From Runella sp. MFBS21 (GTDB lineage Bacteria > Bacteroidota > Bacteroidia > Cytophagales > Spirosomataceae): DNA of 64,000 nucleotides. Below, one piece after another: positions 44,150-52,806 of the stretch (the stretch's first letter is position 1; the number at the start of each line of letters is the position of its first letter). The stretch spans positions 351,744 through 415,743 of the forward strand of contig NZ_JARNTW010000002.1 of NCBI RefSeq assembly GCF_029433105.1, written 5' to 3'. The position numbers and the translations under genes are program-made. Below the pieces are notes generated by a model. The model searched no databases. It saw nothing but the letters and a program-made list of their open reading frames with translations, and was not told where the DNA came from.

Positions 44150-45748
44150 ATGGCAGGAGGAAAAGAGACACCCCGTCAGAAGATGATTGGGATGATGTAT
44201 CTGGTACTAACAGCAATGTTAGCCTTGCAAGTGAGTTCGGCATTGTTAGAAAAATTTCAGTTATTGAACAATAGCATGGAAATGTCTTCAAATGCCGCTA
44301 ATAAAATCAATCAGAGGACACTTGATAACATCCGTGACAAAGTTGAAAAGTCAGGAAATCGTGCTTTTGAAGTGGCAATTGTAAAACAAGCCGAAGAAGT
44401 ACGTAAACTGACTGGTGGCATGATTGCTGAAATCGACGCCATCAAAACCCACATTACCAACGAAGCTGGTGGAGGTATCGACCCCGAAACCGGCAAAGTT
44501 AAAAACCCTAACGAAGAAGATAAGGTTGCTATCTATATGATTGGACCGACCAGAAATGGTAAAGCTTATGAACTGAAAAACAAACTCAATGGGTTTGTAG
44601 ATCAGATGAATAAGCTAGCTGGTACTAGTTTTGCACCTTTGGCTTTGGACGGGAAAGACGATCCTTTGGCTAAACGCGACAAAGACCAAAGAAACAAGGA
44701 CTTTGCCGCCGTTAATTTCGAACAAACTCCTGTACCTGCCGCCTTGGCTGTACTAAGCCAACGTCAGTCGGAAATTCGTCGCCTAGAAGCCGAAGTATTA
44801 GATGCTTTGGCGGCTAAAGTGGGTGCTAAGGATATTAAGTTTGATAAGATTTTGGCCATGATTAGTGCCGAATCTAATGTAGTAGTAGCAGGTACCAAAT
44901 TCAAAGGTGAAATGTTTATTGCTGCTTCTTCTACCTCACTTACCCCTCGTATGAGCTTAAACGGAGCGCCCTTACGAGTACAAGACGGAAAAGGAGTTAT
45001 CGAATTTACGGCACAAGGTGGGGCCTATGACAAAGAAGGACTCGCAGCTAAATCTTTGAGCGGAACTATCTCTTTTGCTACGCCTAGCGGCCGTGATACC
45101 ACAGTGACGATGCGCTATGAATACAAAGTAGCTAAGCCTACTTATCAAATAGAAGCGGGTACTTTGCCACCTTTGTATTTAGGTTGTAAAAACGTGCTAA
45201 GTGTACAAAGCCCTGCGTTGGGAGCGCTTTGGAACCCTGTATTTACCGCAGAAGGAGCTTCTACCATGACTGGTAATAAGAAAGGAAGTGTGATTATCGT
45301 ACCAAATAGCCGTGAAGTGGCTCTTAATATCACCAACCAAGGTAATTTGCTAGGAGTAGAAAAATTCCGCGTAAACCGCGTACCACGCCCTCGTCTTGAG
45401 TATTATATAAATGGCGCTCTGGTTGATGATAAACGTGGTGTACCTGCTAATATGGCTCGCAGTGTGATGGTAAAGGCTGTTGCAGACGAAAGCTTGGTGA
45501 ACTATTCTCCCGAAGATGCTAATTTTAGAGTAGGTCAAGTAACGGTAAGTTTGGCACGTGGTAACCGTCGGGTTGGAAATCCAGTGGTGATTTCGGGACC
45601 TAATGGTTCGATTTCAGGCTTAGCTCAACAAGCATCAGCAGGGGATCGCCTAGTGATTGAAGTATCAGGAGTTCAACGCCGTAACTTTAAAGGAGATGTA
45701 GTGGATGCAGGTATGGGGCCAGATTCAAGAACAGTCCCACTTAACTAG
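44150..45748 (+). CDS. gldM: gliding motility / T9SS motor protein GldM (PorM)
   Basis: A 532-residue protein that starts MAGGKETPRQKMIGMMYLVLTAMLALQVSSALLEKF, the typical GldM N-terminal helix, and continues as a large periplasmic chain of Ig-like domains (VVVAGTKFKGEMFIAASS, PPLYLGCKNVLSVQSP, VSLARGNRRVGNPVVISG). It carries the motor stroke across the periplasm to GldK/GldN. Length is in the normal range. Confidence 0.93.
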   Translation: MAGGKETPRQKMIGMMYLVLTAMLALQVSSALLEKFQLLNNSMEMSSNAANKINQRTLDNIRDKVEKSGNRAFEVAIVKQAEEVRKLTGGMIAEIDAIKTHITNEAGGGIDPETGKVKNPNEEDKVAIYMIGPTRNGKAYELKNKLNGFVDQMNKLAGTSFAPLALDGKDDPLAKRDKDQRNKDFAAVNFEQTPVPAALAVLSQRQSEIRRLEAEVLDALAAKVGAKDIKFDKILAMISAESNVVVAGTKFKGEMFIAASSTSLTPRMSLNGAPLRVQDGKGVIEFTAQGGAYDKEGLAAKSLSGTISFATPSGRDTTVTMRYEYKVAKPTYQIEAGTLPPLYLGCKNVLSVQSPALGALWNPVFTAEGASTMTGNKKGSVIIVPNSREVALNITNQGNLLGVEKFRVNRVPRPRLEYYINGALVDDKRGVPANMARSVMVKAVADESLVNYSPEDANFRVGQVTVSLARGNRRVGNPVVISGPNGSISGLAQQASAGDRLVIEVSGVQRRNFKGDVVDAGMGPDSRTVPLN

Positions 45749-45892
45749 CAGAATTTACCAAATTCTTAGGGATTGGTACGCAATTTGTAAACGTTCTGAC
45801 GTTAATAATACATTGGAGCAAATCATTCTGAATTTCTAGTGATTTTTACGTTTTATCTAAAATTCACATTTAAGTAATAAAATTCAATAACA

Positions 45893-46975
45893 ATGAGAAG
45901 ACTGAGTAGCTTATTGGGAAGTGCGGTCTTGGTGGCGTTAGGCGTAAGCGTAGAGGCCCAAGAAAAAGACACCAAAGGTGTCAATCCGTTGTCGGTACGC
46001 GAAATCAACGACGCTGATGTGATGATGAAGCGTACCCTGTGGCGGCGTTTGGATTTGAAAGAAAAAGTCAATCAGCCGATGTTTTCGAAGGGAAATGAAG
46101 TGACTAGGTACATCATGGATGCTGTCAAAGCGGGCTTGCTGGATGCATATGCAGACGCTGATATGCAGAAAAAGATGAACTTGAATGATTTTAACCAAAA
46201 ACTTCAGATTCCGAACCAAGGTCAAACTATGACAGAGGAGGAGTTGAAAGCTGGATTTGGTAAAGAAAATACAAGCGCACAGGACGGAGGCTGGGGGACT
46301 ACTCCCAAAACCACTACTCCTACCACTCAAGACGATGGCTGGGGAGGAGCGCCTAAAAAGGAAACCCAACCCGTAGACGACGGCTGGGGACCTGCGCCAA
46401 AGAAAAAAACAACTACTACCAAGGGAAAAAATACCAAGGGTAAAAAAGGGCAGCAAATCGCGAAAGTAGAGCCACAAGTTGATTCAACAGCTATCAAGAA
46501 AAAGATGGCTGAAGAAGCCGCTGCTGCTGCCGCCGCTGCCGCTGCTAAGTTGGAAGAAAATCAATATTTCCCTGATCAGATATCGGTGATTGAACTCAAA
46601 GAAGATTGGATTTTTGACCGCAAGCGTTCACGTTTGTACTATGATATTCAAACCGTAACGCTCTACATTCCTGCAGATCAGCATCCTACGGGCTTGGAAA
46701 CGCCGATTGCCACTTTTAGATACAAAGATCTTGATAAGCTATTTAGAAGTGATCCGAAGAAGTTTATATGGTTTAATGAGTACAATACTGCTCAACACAA
46801 AAACCTAGCCGATGCGTTTGATCTTCGTTTGATGCAAGGGCGTATCGTAAAATCTTCAAATCCTATGGATCGTGACCTTATCAGTATCTATGGAAGCGAA
46901 AAAGATGCACTTTGGAAGTCTATTCAACTCGAAAATGAGTTGATGGAATTGGAGCATGGATTGTGGGAATACTAA
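45893..46975 (+). CDS. gldN: gliding motility / T9SS protein GldN (PorN)
   Basis: A 360-residue secreted protein (signal peptide to about SVEAQ) with the GldN pattern DADVMMKRTLWRRLDLKEKVNQPMFSKGNE, IELKEDWIFDRKRSRLYYDIQTV, and FNEYNTAQHKNLADAFDLRLMQGRIVKSSNP. It forms the ring with GldK. Unusual is a low-complexity insert at about residues 128-220: three copies of a DDGWG-x-x-PKK-type unit, a Thr/Lys-rich run and a ten-alanine stretch (209-218). Confidence 0.92.
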   Translation: MRRLSSLLGSAVLVALGVSVEAQEKDTKGVNPLSVREINDADVMMKRTLWRRLDLKEKVNQPMFSKGNEVTRYIMDAVKAGLLDAYADADMQKKMNLNDFNQKLQIPNQGQTMTEEELKAGFGKENTSAQDGGWGTTPKTTTPTTQDDGWGGAPKKETQPVDDGWGPAPKKKTTTTKGKNTKGKKGQQIAKVEPQVDSTAIKKKMAEEAAAAAAAAAAKLEENQYFPDQISVIELKEDWIFDRKRSRLYYDIQTVTLYIPADQHPTGLETPIATFRYKDLDKLFRSDPKKFIWFNEYNTAQHKNLADAFDLRLMQGRIVKSSNPMDRDLISIYGSEKDALWKSIQLENELMELEHGLWEY

Positions 46976-47003
46976 TTCTAAGATAGTTTATCCCAATAAA
47001 GTA

Positions 47004-47030
47004 GGGCGACCATTTGGCCGCCCTTTTTTT
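47004..47030 (+). terminator. terminator of the gld cluster
   Basis: GGGCGACC and GGCCGCCC pair (one mismatch) around ATTT, followed by seven T, just after the gldN stop. It also separates the convergent operon ending at 47059. Confidence 0.7.
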
Positions 47031-47058
47031 ATGATATTGAGTAAAGTTATCCAAAATC

Positions 47059-47442
47059 TTAATTCTCAAGAGAGAAAGGAAGCTCATATTCCCGAATCAC
47101 TGGGGCATTTTTGCTACGCACTTTTACTTCTACCCGCGCTTTGGGCTTTTCATCGATGATTAAGTAATTTTTGATGTAAGTATCTTCGTAAGTCAGCCAA
47201 GAATAATCCGAAAGGAGGTAAGTATTCGTTTGATTTTTTTGTGCTTGGTAAGCCCACCGTTCTACATGTAATGGTTCATAATTTACGATAGAAGTCCCTC
47301 CTGCAATCGTGTACCAAACTTGAATTCCTGGTACGCCTCTATTTCCCATTTCTGTATTGTGCTCGACATAAATACGTAAGACGCCATTGTCTTCGAGATC
47401 GTGTACCTCAAATTCGTCTATTTTAGTCTTGATGTTTGACAT
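47059..47442 (-). CDS. hypothetical protein
   Basis: From the Met at 47442 (MSNIKTKIDEFEVHDLEDNGVLRIYVEHNTE) the product is 127 residues, soluble and beta-rich (VPGIQVWYTIAGGTSIVNYEPLHVERWAYQ, YTYEDTYIKNYLII-like strands). The longer frame to 47538 overlaps the LemA gene and is unlikely. It is the last gene of a four-gene operon with LemA. No family recognised. Confidence 0.6.
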   Translation of the reverse strand: MSNIKTKIDEFEVHDLEDNGVLRIYVEHNTEMGNRGVPGIQVWYTIAGGTSIVNYEPLHVERWAYQAQKNQTNTYLLSDYSWLTYEDTYIKNYLIIDEKPKARVEVKVRSKNAPVIREYELPFSLEN

Positions 47443-47482
47443 TGTTAAGTTTGTTTTTTTTGATAGTTGAGTACAGCTTCTT

Positions 47483-48013
47483 CTAAGAAAAGCTATGGTA
47501 GAAAAGTGTTTTTTGTGAAAAACGCAGTATTTGAGCAATAAGGGAGCTCGGGAAAAGAGTACATTTTTGATTGTACTTAACCACTAACTCATTATACTGT
47601 TGCGTCAGTCCTTGAAGTTTGAGTTCTAATTTTTGTAGGGCATTTTGAATTTCAAGAAATTCCGGAGTTTTTTTCAAATCAGGATAAGTATGGGCCAATT
47701 CAAATACTTCTTCTAAACCTTTGGCTAGGGCGCCACTGCTAAAGGCTTGAGCTTCTGTATCAAGCGGAGAAGCATAAATACCTTCGTTGCGTAATAAAAA
47801 AATTTGCTCTAATGCTTCATGGTGGGTACCAACATACTTTTTAAAAAGGGTTATCAAGCGAGTAGTAAGTTCAACCCTAAGTTTTAAAATACTAGATATA
47901 TCATCCCAACTATCATCTATCGAAGCACGGAGCTTAATAAGCCTATAGTAGATGCCTCCTGCCCATACCAAGGCTACAGCAACGCCTCCCCAAAGAATGT
48001 AGTTTAAGCTCAT
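47483..48013 (-). CDS. LemA family protein
   Basis: A 176-residue protein with one N-terminal transmembrane helix (YILWGGVAVALVWAGGIYYRLIKL) followed by the helical LemA bundle: LRASIDDSWDDISSILKLRVELTTRLITLFKKYVGTHHEALEQIFLLRN, and LQKLELKLQGLTQQYNELVVKYNQK. LemA proteins are membrane-anchored, of unknown function; they are often near a surface or envelope gene. It sits in an operon with DUF3574 and two hypothetical genes. Confidence 0.85.
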   Translation of the reverse strand: MSLNYILWGGVAVALVWAGGIYYRLIKLRASIDDSWDDISSILKLRVELTTRLITLFKKYVGTHHEALEQIFLLRNEGIYASPLDTEAQAFSSGALAKGLEEVFELAHTYPDLKKTPEFLEIQNALQKLELKLQGLTQQYNELVVKYNQKCTLFPSSLIAQILRFSQKTLFYHSFS

Positions 48014-48041
48014 GACAGAAGACAGTTGGAGATGAAAACAC

Positions 48042-48671
48042 TTAATTTTTTACAAATTTGATTTTTTCAAAAGGCATAAAATAATTGGGCAAACACGTGA
48101 GTGTATCGTGATTGAAGGTGAAATCAATACCTTTGAAACTGATTTGTTGAAGAGAAGGCCGAAGCGCTACTTCAAAATAATTGTTAGAATTTACTTCACT
48201 TTTGATTTCACAAGCAATATCAGGATATAGCTCATGTTGTAAGTAAATCTTGTCGGCTTTGGTAATAGGGATATGAAGTTCTCCCTTTGTATTCATAAAT
48301 TCGACACTTTTTTCTTGCCCATTAAAAATAATGCACCTTACATATTGGGAGAGCATTGGATTAGCGTCGAGCACCTTGATGGTATATCCTTCACCTTTTT
48401 TTGCTTGTTTTTTAACAATAAAATCTTGACCTGCTTCCTTCTCGCTTTTGAGCTTGATCGTGTTTCCTTCTACGCTATACGTACCTTTGGCAAAACGGTC
48501 TACGGCACCATAGATGTAAAAAAAATCGAAAGTGCCTTGGGGGCTAAATCTAAAGCCTGCGGCCATGTCGTGAATTCCTACGAGGCGATATTCGCCCGTC
48601 ACTTTTGTTTGTGCCATGCTGCTGAAATAAAAAAAAGTATAAAAAGGGATATTTAAAAAAAGATTTTTCAT
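48042..48671 (-). CDS. secreted hypothetical protein
   Basis: A 209-residue protein with a short signal peptide (cleavage near SSMAQ) and a beta-rich body (YRLVGIHDMAAGFRFSPQGTFDFFYIYGAVDRFAKGTYSVEGNTIKL) that looks like a lipocalin- or DUF-type beta sandwich. No family assigned. It begins 4 bp after the DUF3574 stop and precedes LemA by 28 bp. Confidence 0.6.
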   Translation of the reverse strand: MKNLFLNIPFYTFFYFSSMAQTKVTGEYRLVGIHDMAAGFRFSPQGTFDFFYIYGAVDRFAKGTYSVEGNTIKLKSEKEAGQDFIVKKQAKKGEGYTIKVLDANPMLSQYVRCIIFNGQEKSVEFMNTKGELHIPITKADKIYLQHELYPDIACEIKSEVNSNNYFEVALRPSLQQISFKGIDFTFNHDTLTCLPNYFMPFEKIKFVKN

Positions 48672-48675
48672 AAGA

Positions 48676-49071
48676 TTAAAAGGCTACTTTCATGGTTTCG
48701 TCAATGCGCATCACTGCTTCTTGCTCGTAGTATTTTTTGTACTTTTCTCTAACGATTTCAATCTGCGTAGAGCGTTTAGGGGTAAGTTTGGAAAGGATAA
48801 TTAATATTTTGGAAGGCTCAGATATGAGTTGACTATTTTTCCCAAGCCATTGTCCTTGCCCATCAATGATCGTAGAGCCTTCTATAAAAGTAGTGGCAAT
48901 GACAGTGTCTGCAAAAGCTTGCCAAGCTTGGGGTGAAATTACGCTACCGTCAGGTTTAGAAAGGCCAAAATAAAGTTCTGTTTTGGTCATCCTAACGGCT
49001 CGATAGCTTGTATTGCAAGCAGTAAGGGCTAGCAATACTACAAAACTTACCAGTTTACGAAAATGAATCAT
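48676..49071 (-). CDS. DUF3574 lipoprotein
   Basis: A 131-residue lipoprotein with lipobox LALTAC and the DUF3574 signature: RMTKTELYFGLSKPDGSVISPQAWQAFADTVIATTF, GSTIIDGQGQWLG and SKILIILSKLTPKRSTQIEIVREKYKKYY. Function unknown. First gene of the LemA operon. Confidence 0.8.
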   Translation of the reverse strand: MIHFRKLVSFVVLLALTACNTSYRAVRMTKTELYFGLSKPDGSVISPQAWQAFADTVIATTFIEGSTIIDGQGQWLGKNSQLISEPSKILIILSKLTPKRSTQIEIVREKYKKYYEQEAVMRIDETMKVAF

Positions 49072-49233
49072 AGCTGTATGAGAGTGATAAGAAGAGGGCT
49101 GTTAAGTATTATCTTTAATGATGATACAAATGTGAACAATAAAGATTGGCTATAAAAAATAAAGAAAGGGAAGCGTAGAAAGGACTGACTTAGGCGTCAA
49201 AAAAAGAGAATTAAGCGTTTTGATAACTAACAA

Positions 49234-49267
49234 AAAAGCCTCTCTCGACAGGTCGAGAGAGGCTTTT
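49234..49267 (-). terminator. rho-independent terminator of htpG
   Basis: AAAAGCCTCTCTCGAC (49234-49249) pairs perfectly with 49252-49267. On the minus strand the stem is followed by a T run. It lies 19 bp after the htpG stop. Confidence 0.9.
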
Positions 49268-49285
49268 GGAACTTAAATTTTAATA

Positions 49286-51118
49286 CTATAATCGAGAGGC
49301 GGCTTGCTGAACAAATGCCGTCAGCTCACTTCCAGAGAGCATTCCTTGTGCCAACAAGGCCAAGTTGTATGCATGACGAATAAGCTGCTTTTGTTCGTCT
49401 TCACTAGCGTTTAATATTCGTTGCGTCACTGGGTGATTGGCATTGACTGCTAGGTTGAGCATTTGTGGCATATCGCCAAACATAGATTTCTGACCTGAAG
49501 TTGCGGCCATATCATTCATACGACGAATAAACTCCGGAATGGTGATTACTACTGGAAGTTCGTCAGTAGGCATTGCTTCCACCGTAATCGTAAGTTTGGG
49601 GGCGCCGCCTAGCGTTTCCTCAAATAGTTTCTTGGTTTTTTCTTCATCGTCTTTCGACAATACGCTTTCTAGTTTTACTTCTTTCTCGATGAGTTTATCG
49701 AGGGTATCAGCGTCGACGCGCTTGATACTGGTATTTTCGATTTTGTATTCGATGCCGTTGATGAAGTGTGGGTCAATGACACTGTCAAGTACTAATACAT
49801 CGTATCCACGTTTTTGGGCAGACTGGATATAAGCATCTTGCTTTTGAATATCACTTGCATAGAGCCACACTACTTTTCCGTCTTTGTCGGTTTGAGTTTC
49901 TTTGACGTGAGATGTATACTCTTCAAAAGTAAAGTGCTTACCTGAAATATTTTTGACAAGACATATTTCTTTGGCTTTTTCGCCAAATTTCTCATCTGAA
50001 ATAATGCCATATTTTACAAAAATACCGATGTCGTCAAATTTCTTCTCAAAGCCTTCACGGTCGTTGCGGAAGATTTCGATGAGTTTGTCAGCTACTTTAC
50101 GGGTGATATACCCACTGATTTTTTTGACGTTGCCATCGGCTTGCAAATAGCTGCGCGATACATTGAGAGGAATATCTGGCGAGTCGATGACCCCGTGTAG
50201 GAGTGTTAAGAAATCAGGTACTACGTCTTTTACTTCATCAGTGATAAAGACTTGACGGCTATAGAGTTGAATTTTTTCCTTTTTGACAGAGAAGTCGTTT
50301 TTGAGTTTAGGAAAATACAAAACCCCAGTCAAATTGAAAGGATAATCAACGTTAAGATGAATCCAGAAAAGAGGATCTTCGCTAAAAGGGTGAAGTTCTT
50401 TATAGAAGGCGAGATAATCTTCGTCTTTGAGTTCGGATGGCTGTTTTGTCCAGATAGGATTGGGGTTATTGATGATTTTTTCGTCAAACTCAATTTCTAC
50501 TGGCAAAAACTTTCCGTATTTCTCAAGGATTTCAGTAATACGATGTTTGCTCAAAAACTCTTCTGAATCTTCGGCAATGTGCAAAATGATGTCGGTTCCA
50601 CGGTCGGTTTTGTCGGCTGCTTCAATGCTAAATTCGGTGCTACCATCACATACCCAACGTACCGCTTCGGCACCTTCCTGATAGGATTTAGTGATGATTT
50701 CGACCTCTTTGGCAACCATAAATGCGGAGTAAAATCCTAATCCAAAGTTGCCGATGATGTTGCCACGGGTGTCTTCTTTTTCTTTGTATTTTTCTACAAA
50801 TTCGGCAGCTCCTGAAAAAGCAATCTGATTGATGTACTTTTTGATTTCATCGGCGGTCATTCCGATGCCTCGGTCACTGATAGTAATGGTTTTGGCGGCT
50901 TCATCCACCTTGACGGTCACTTTCAACTCGCCTAATTCGCCACTAAACTCGCCAAAGTTGGCTAATTTTTTCAATTTTTGGGTGGCATCGACCGAGTTTG
51001 AAACCAGCTCACGCAAGAAGATTTCGTGGTCTGAATAGAGGAATTTTTTAATGATTGGAAAAATATTGTCGGTATGAATCGACAATTGCCCTTTTTCGGC
51101 CTGTACGGTTGCTTCCAT
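49286..51118 (-). CDS. htpG: molecular chaperone HtpG (Hsp90)
   Basis: A 610-residue Hsp90 starting at the Met at 51118 (MEATVQAEKGQLSIHTDN). The GHKL ATPase domain shows RELVSNSVDATQKL, ISDRGIGMTADEI and GNFGLGFYSAFMV. The middle and C-terminal domains follow with LYSRQVFI, PLNVSRSYLQ and the C-terminal LALLAQGMLSG. It uses ATP to mature client proteins in the cytosol. Length is normal for HtpG. Confidence 0.96.
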   Translation of the reverse strand: MEATVQAEKGQLSIHTDNIFPIIKKFLYSDHEIFLRELVSNSVDATQKLKKLANFGEFSGELGELKVTVKVDEAAKTITISDRGIGMTADEIKKYINQIAFSGAAEFVEKYKEKEDTRGNIIGNFGLGFYSAFMVAKEVEIITKSYQEGAEAVRWVCDGSTEFSIEAADKTDRGTDIILHIAEDSEEFLSKHRITEILEKYGKFLPVEIEFDEKIINNPNPIWTKQPSELKDEDYLAFYKELHPFSEDPLFWIHLNVDYPFNLTGVLYFPKLKNDFSVKKEKIQLYSRQVFITDEVKDVVPDFLTLLHGVIDSPDIPLNVSRSYLQADGNVKKISGYITRKVADKLIEIFRNDREGFEKKFDDIGIFVKYGIISDEKFGEKAKEICLVKNISGKHFTFEEYTSHVKETQTDKDGKVVWLYASDIQKQDAYIQSAQKRGYDVLVLDSVIDPHFINGIEYKIENTSIKRVDADTLDKLIEKEVKLESVLSKDDEEKTKKLFEETLGGAPKLTITVEAMPTDELPVVITIPEFIRRMNDMAATSGQKSMFGDMPQMLNLAVNANHPVTQRILNASEDEQKQLIRHAYNLALLAQGMLSGSELTAFVQQAASRL

Positions 51119-51204
51119 ATGCAATTGAATGATTTAGCAATTTTTTAGAATGAACCCTTCAATTTTTGTTCCACTACACTAATGCTGACAGAATGACAAA
51201 AAAT

Positions 51205-51237
51205 AAACCTGACAGTTTTTAGGATACTGTCAGGTTT
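51205..51237 (-). terminator. rho-independent terminator of the DUF937-OmpA gene
   Basis: AAACCTGACAGT and ACTGTCAGGTTT form a perfect 12-bp stem with a 9-nt loop, and a T run follows on the minus strand, 27 bp after the stop at 51264. Confidence 0.85.
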
Positions 51238-51263
51238 GGCACAAAAGGTGAAAGAAAAAAGGC

Positions 51264-52526
51264 TTATTTTTTGACAAACTTAACCCACACTTCGCGCATT
51301 GCTACTTGCTTGCGCCCGGTGGTATCCTTTGGATTAATGCCTGTTCCGCGTCCTTCGGCATCTACTCGAATATAGCTAATACCGGCTTTGACGAATTGAT
51401 CTTTTAGAGCTAATACTCGTTTTACAGAAAGGGTTTTGTTGGTAAGTGGTAGTTGAGCGTCGTTGGCGTATCCTACCAATTTGATTTGAGCATTGGGATA
51501 CTTTTTAAGTAAGTCTGCTAAAACCGCTACGGATGCTGTAGCCGTAGGTTTTAGTTGGGCAGTATTGTTTTCAAAATCTATATTTTCAAATTTAAAAGCT
51601 TTTCCTTGGGGAGCCACATTGTCGGCTAAATAAGTAGCCATAGGATTAGAAGCTGTAGGAGTGGTAGCAGGTGCTGCGGGGAGGGCAGTTGCAGTATCTT
51701 TTTTGAGCGTATCTTGAAGCGGCTCCTGAATGGTCCGCGCTTCACTCAGGGTATCAGCTTCTATGTCTTCTTCTGATGGAGTAGCTTGCCGTTGGTTCCA
51801 AAAATATATCGCTGCTGCAATTACGCCAATTACCAATACACCCACGCCTACCCACTTGAGATAAGAGCCATTGTTGCTTGATTGGTCTACATCTACACCT
51901 ACCAAGAAAGGTTGAGAAGGGGTCGCAGTGTCGCCACCTTTTGAAACACTCCCCGACTGCTCATTACGCGGTACAGTAAAGTTTTGGAGGAGATATTGGA
52001 TACCCACAGTCTCAATGAGCTTATCGTTGATGTCGGGTACGATTGATAAGAGAGGTTCGCGTTGCTCTCCTAGAAAAGCAGCTAAAGATTCGGCATCCAA
52101 TTGTTTTTCGGTTACTATCTTTTTAAGAACAGTCATAACCATACCCACAGCCATGCCACAAATGGAAGATGCTAGGGAGTTTTGGATACCGGCATATTTG
52201 GCAACAAGCCCCGTGATGGAGCTTTTAAGACCAGGCAAAACAGTGTTTAAGTCTTTTTCACCCACATTTTTGAGCGCCTCAAGTTGTGCTTGATTAGTAA
52301 CAATTTTGCTCAACTCTTCTGGACGGAACTCTATTTTTTTGACCTGATTAAAAACATAGTTCATTCCAGACTCCGTCGTTACTCTTTTGATAAGCCCCCC
52401 TACTATGGCTGCCTGTAATATATCAAAAGCCTTTTGGATTTTAGTTGAGTTTACATTGTGTTGTTGCGCAATTTGACTTATCAATCCCTCAGTCAACGCC
52501 TCTTTCAAAGATGCAAATAAATTCAT
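51264..52526 (-). CDS. DUF937-OmpA fusion protein
   Basis: A 420-residue protein. Residues about 1-180 match DUF937 (AQQHNVNSTKIQKAFDILQAAIVGGLIKRVTTESG..., SSICGMAVGMVMTVLKKIV). One transmembrane helix lies at about 225-245 (WVGVGVLVIGVIAAAIYFW). A Ser/Thr/Pro-rich linker leads to an OmpA-like peptidoglycan-binding domain at about 310-420 (FENIDFENNTAQLKPTATASVAVLADLLKKYP, RVDAEGRGT). DUF937 in the cytosol and OmpA in the periplasm, joined through the membrane, would couple an internal assembly to the cell wall. Confidence 0.8.
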   Translation of the reverse strand: MNLFASLKEALTEGLISQIAQQHNVNSTKIQKAFDILQAAIVGGLIKRVTTESGMNYVFNQVKKIEFRPEELSKIVTNQAQLEALKNVGEKDLNTVLPGLKSSITGLVAKYAGIQNSLASSICGMAVGMVMTVLKKIVTEKQLDAESLAAFLGEQREPLLSIVPDINDKLIETVGIQYLLQNFTVPRNEQSGSVSKGGDTATPSQPFLVGVDVDQSSNNGSYLKWVGVGVLVIGVIAAAIYFWNQRQATPSEEDIEADTLSEARTIQEPLQDTLKKDTATALPAAPATTPTASNPMATYLADNVAPQGKAFKFENIDFENNTAQLKPTATASVAVLADLLKKYPNAQIKLVGYANDAQLPLTNKTLSVKRVLALKDQFVKAGISYIRVDAEGRGTGINPKDTTGRKQVAMREVWVKFVKK

Positions 52527-52768
52527 TGTTAATGATGAGTTATGAGTGAATACCCTTAAGGTGAAATGTTGGTGTTGGGAAGGGGCGGCTGTATTTTGTA
52601 TATAACCCCCAACTTTTGACCTATATTGTATGCTCTTTTTAAAAATTGGCCGGAAAGTTACTTAATAGTATACTGTCATTAGCCAATAACGCTTAGTTTT
52701 TTTCACTGCTAATCATTTAATCGCATCATCGTGATGTCAAATAAAGTACTAGGTGGCGGTATATTATT

Positions 52769-52776
52769 TACCTTTG
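52769..52776 (+). promoter_or_regulatory. -7 box (TACCTTTG) for the epimerase at 52807
   Basis: TACCTTTG matches TAnnTTTG, 31 bp upstream of the TTG start. The leader is therefore short and leaves no room for an upstream ATG. Confidence 0.5.
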
Positions 52777-52806
52777 CAAAGGTAAAAATAACAAACGAGC
52801 AATTTT

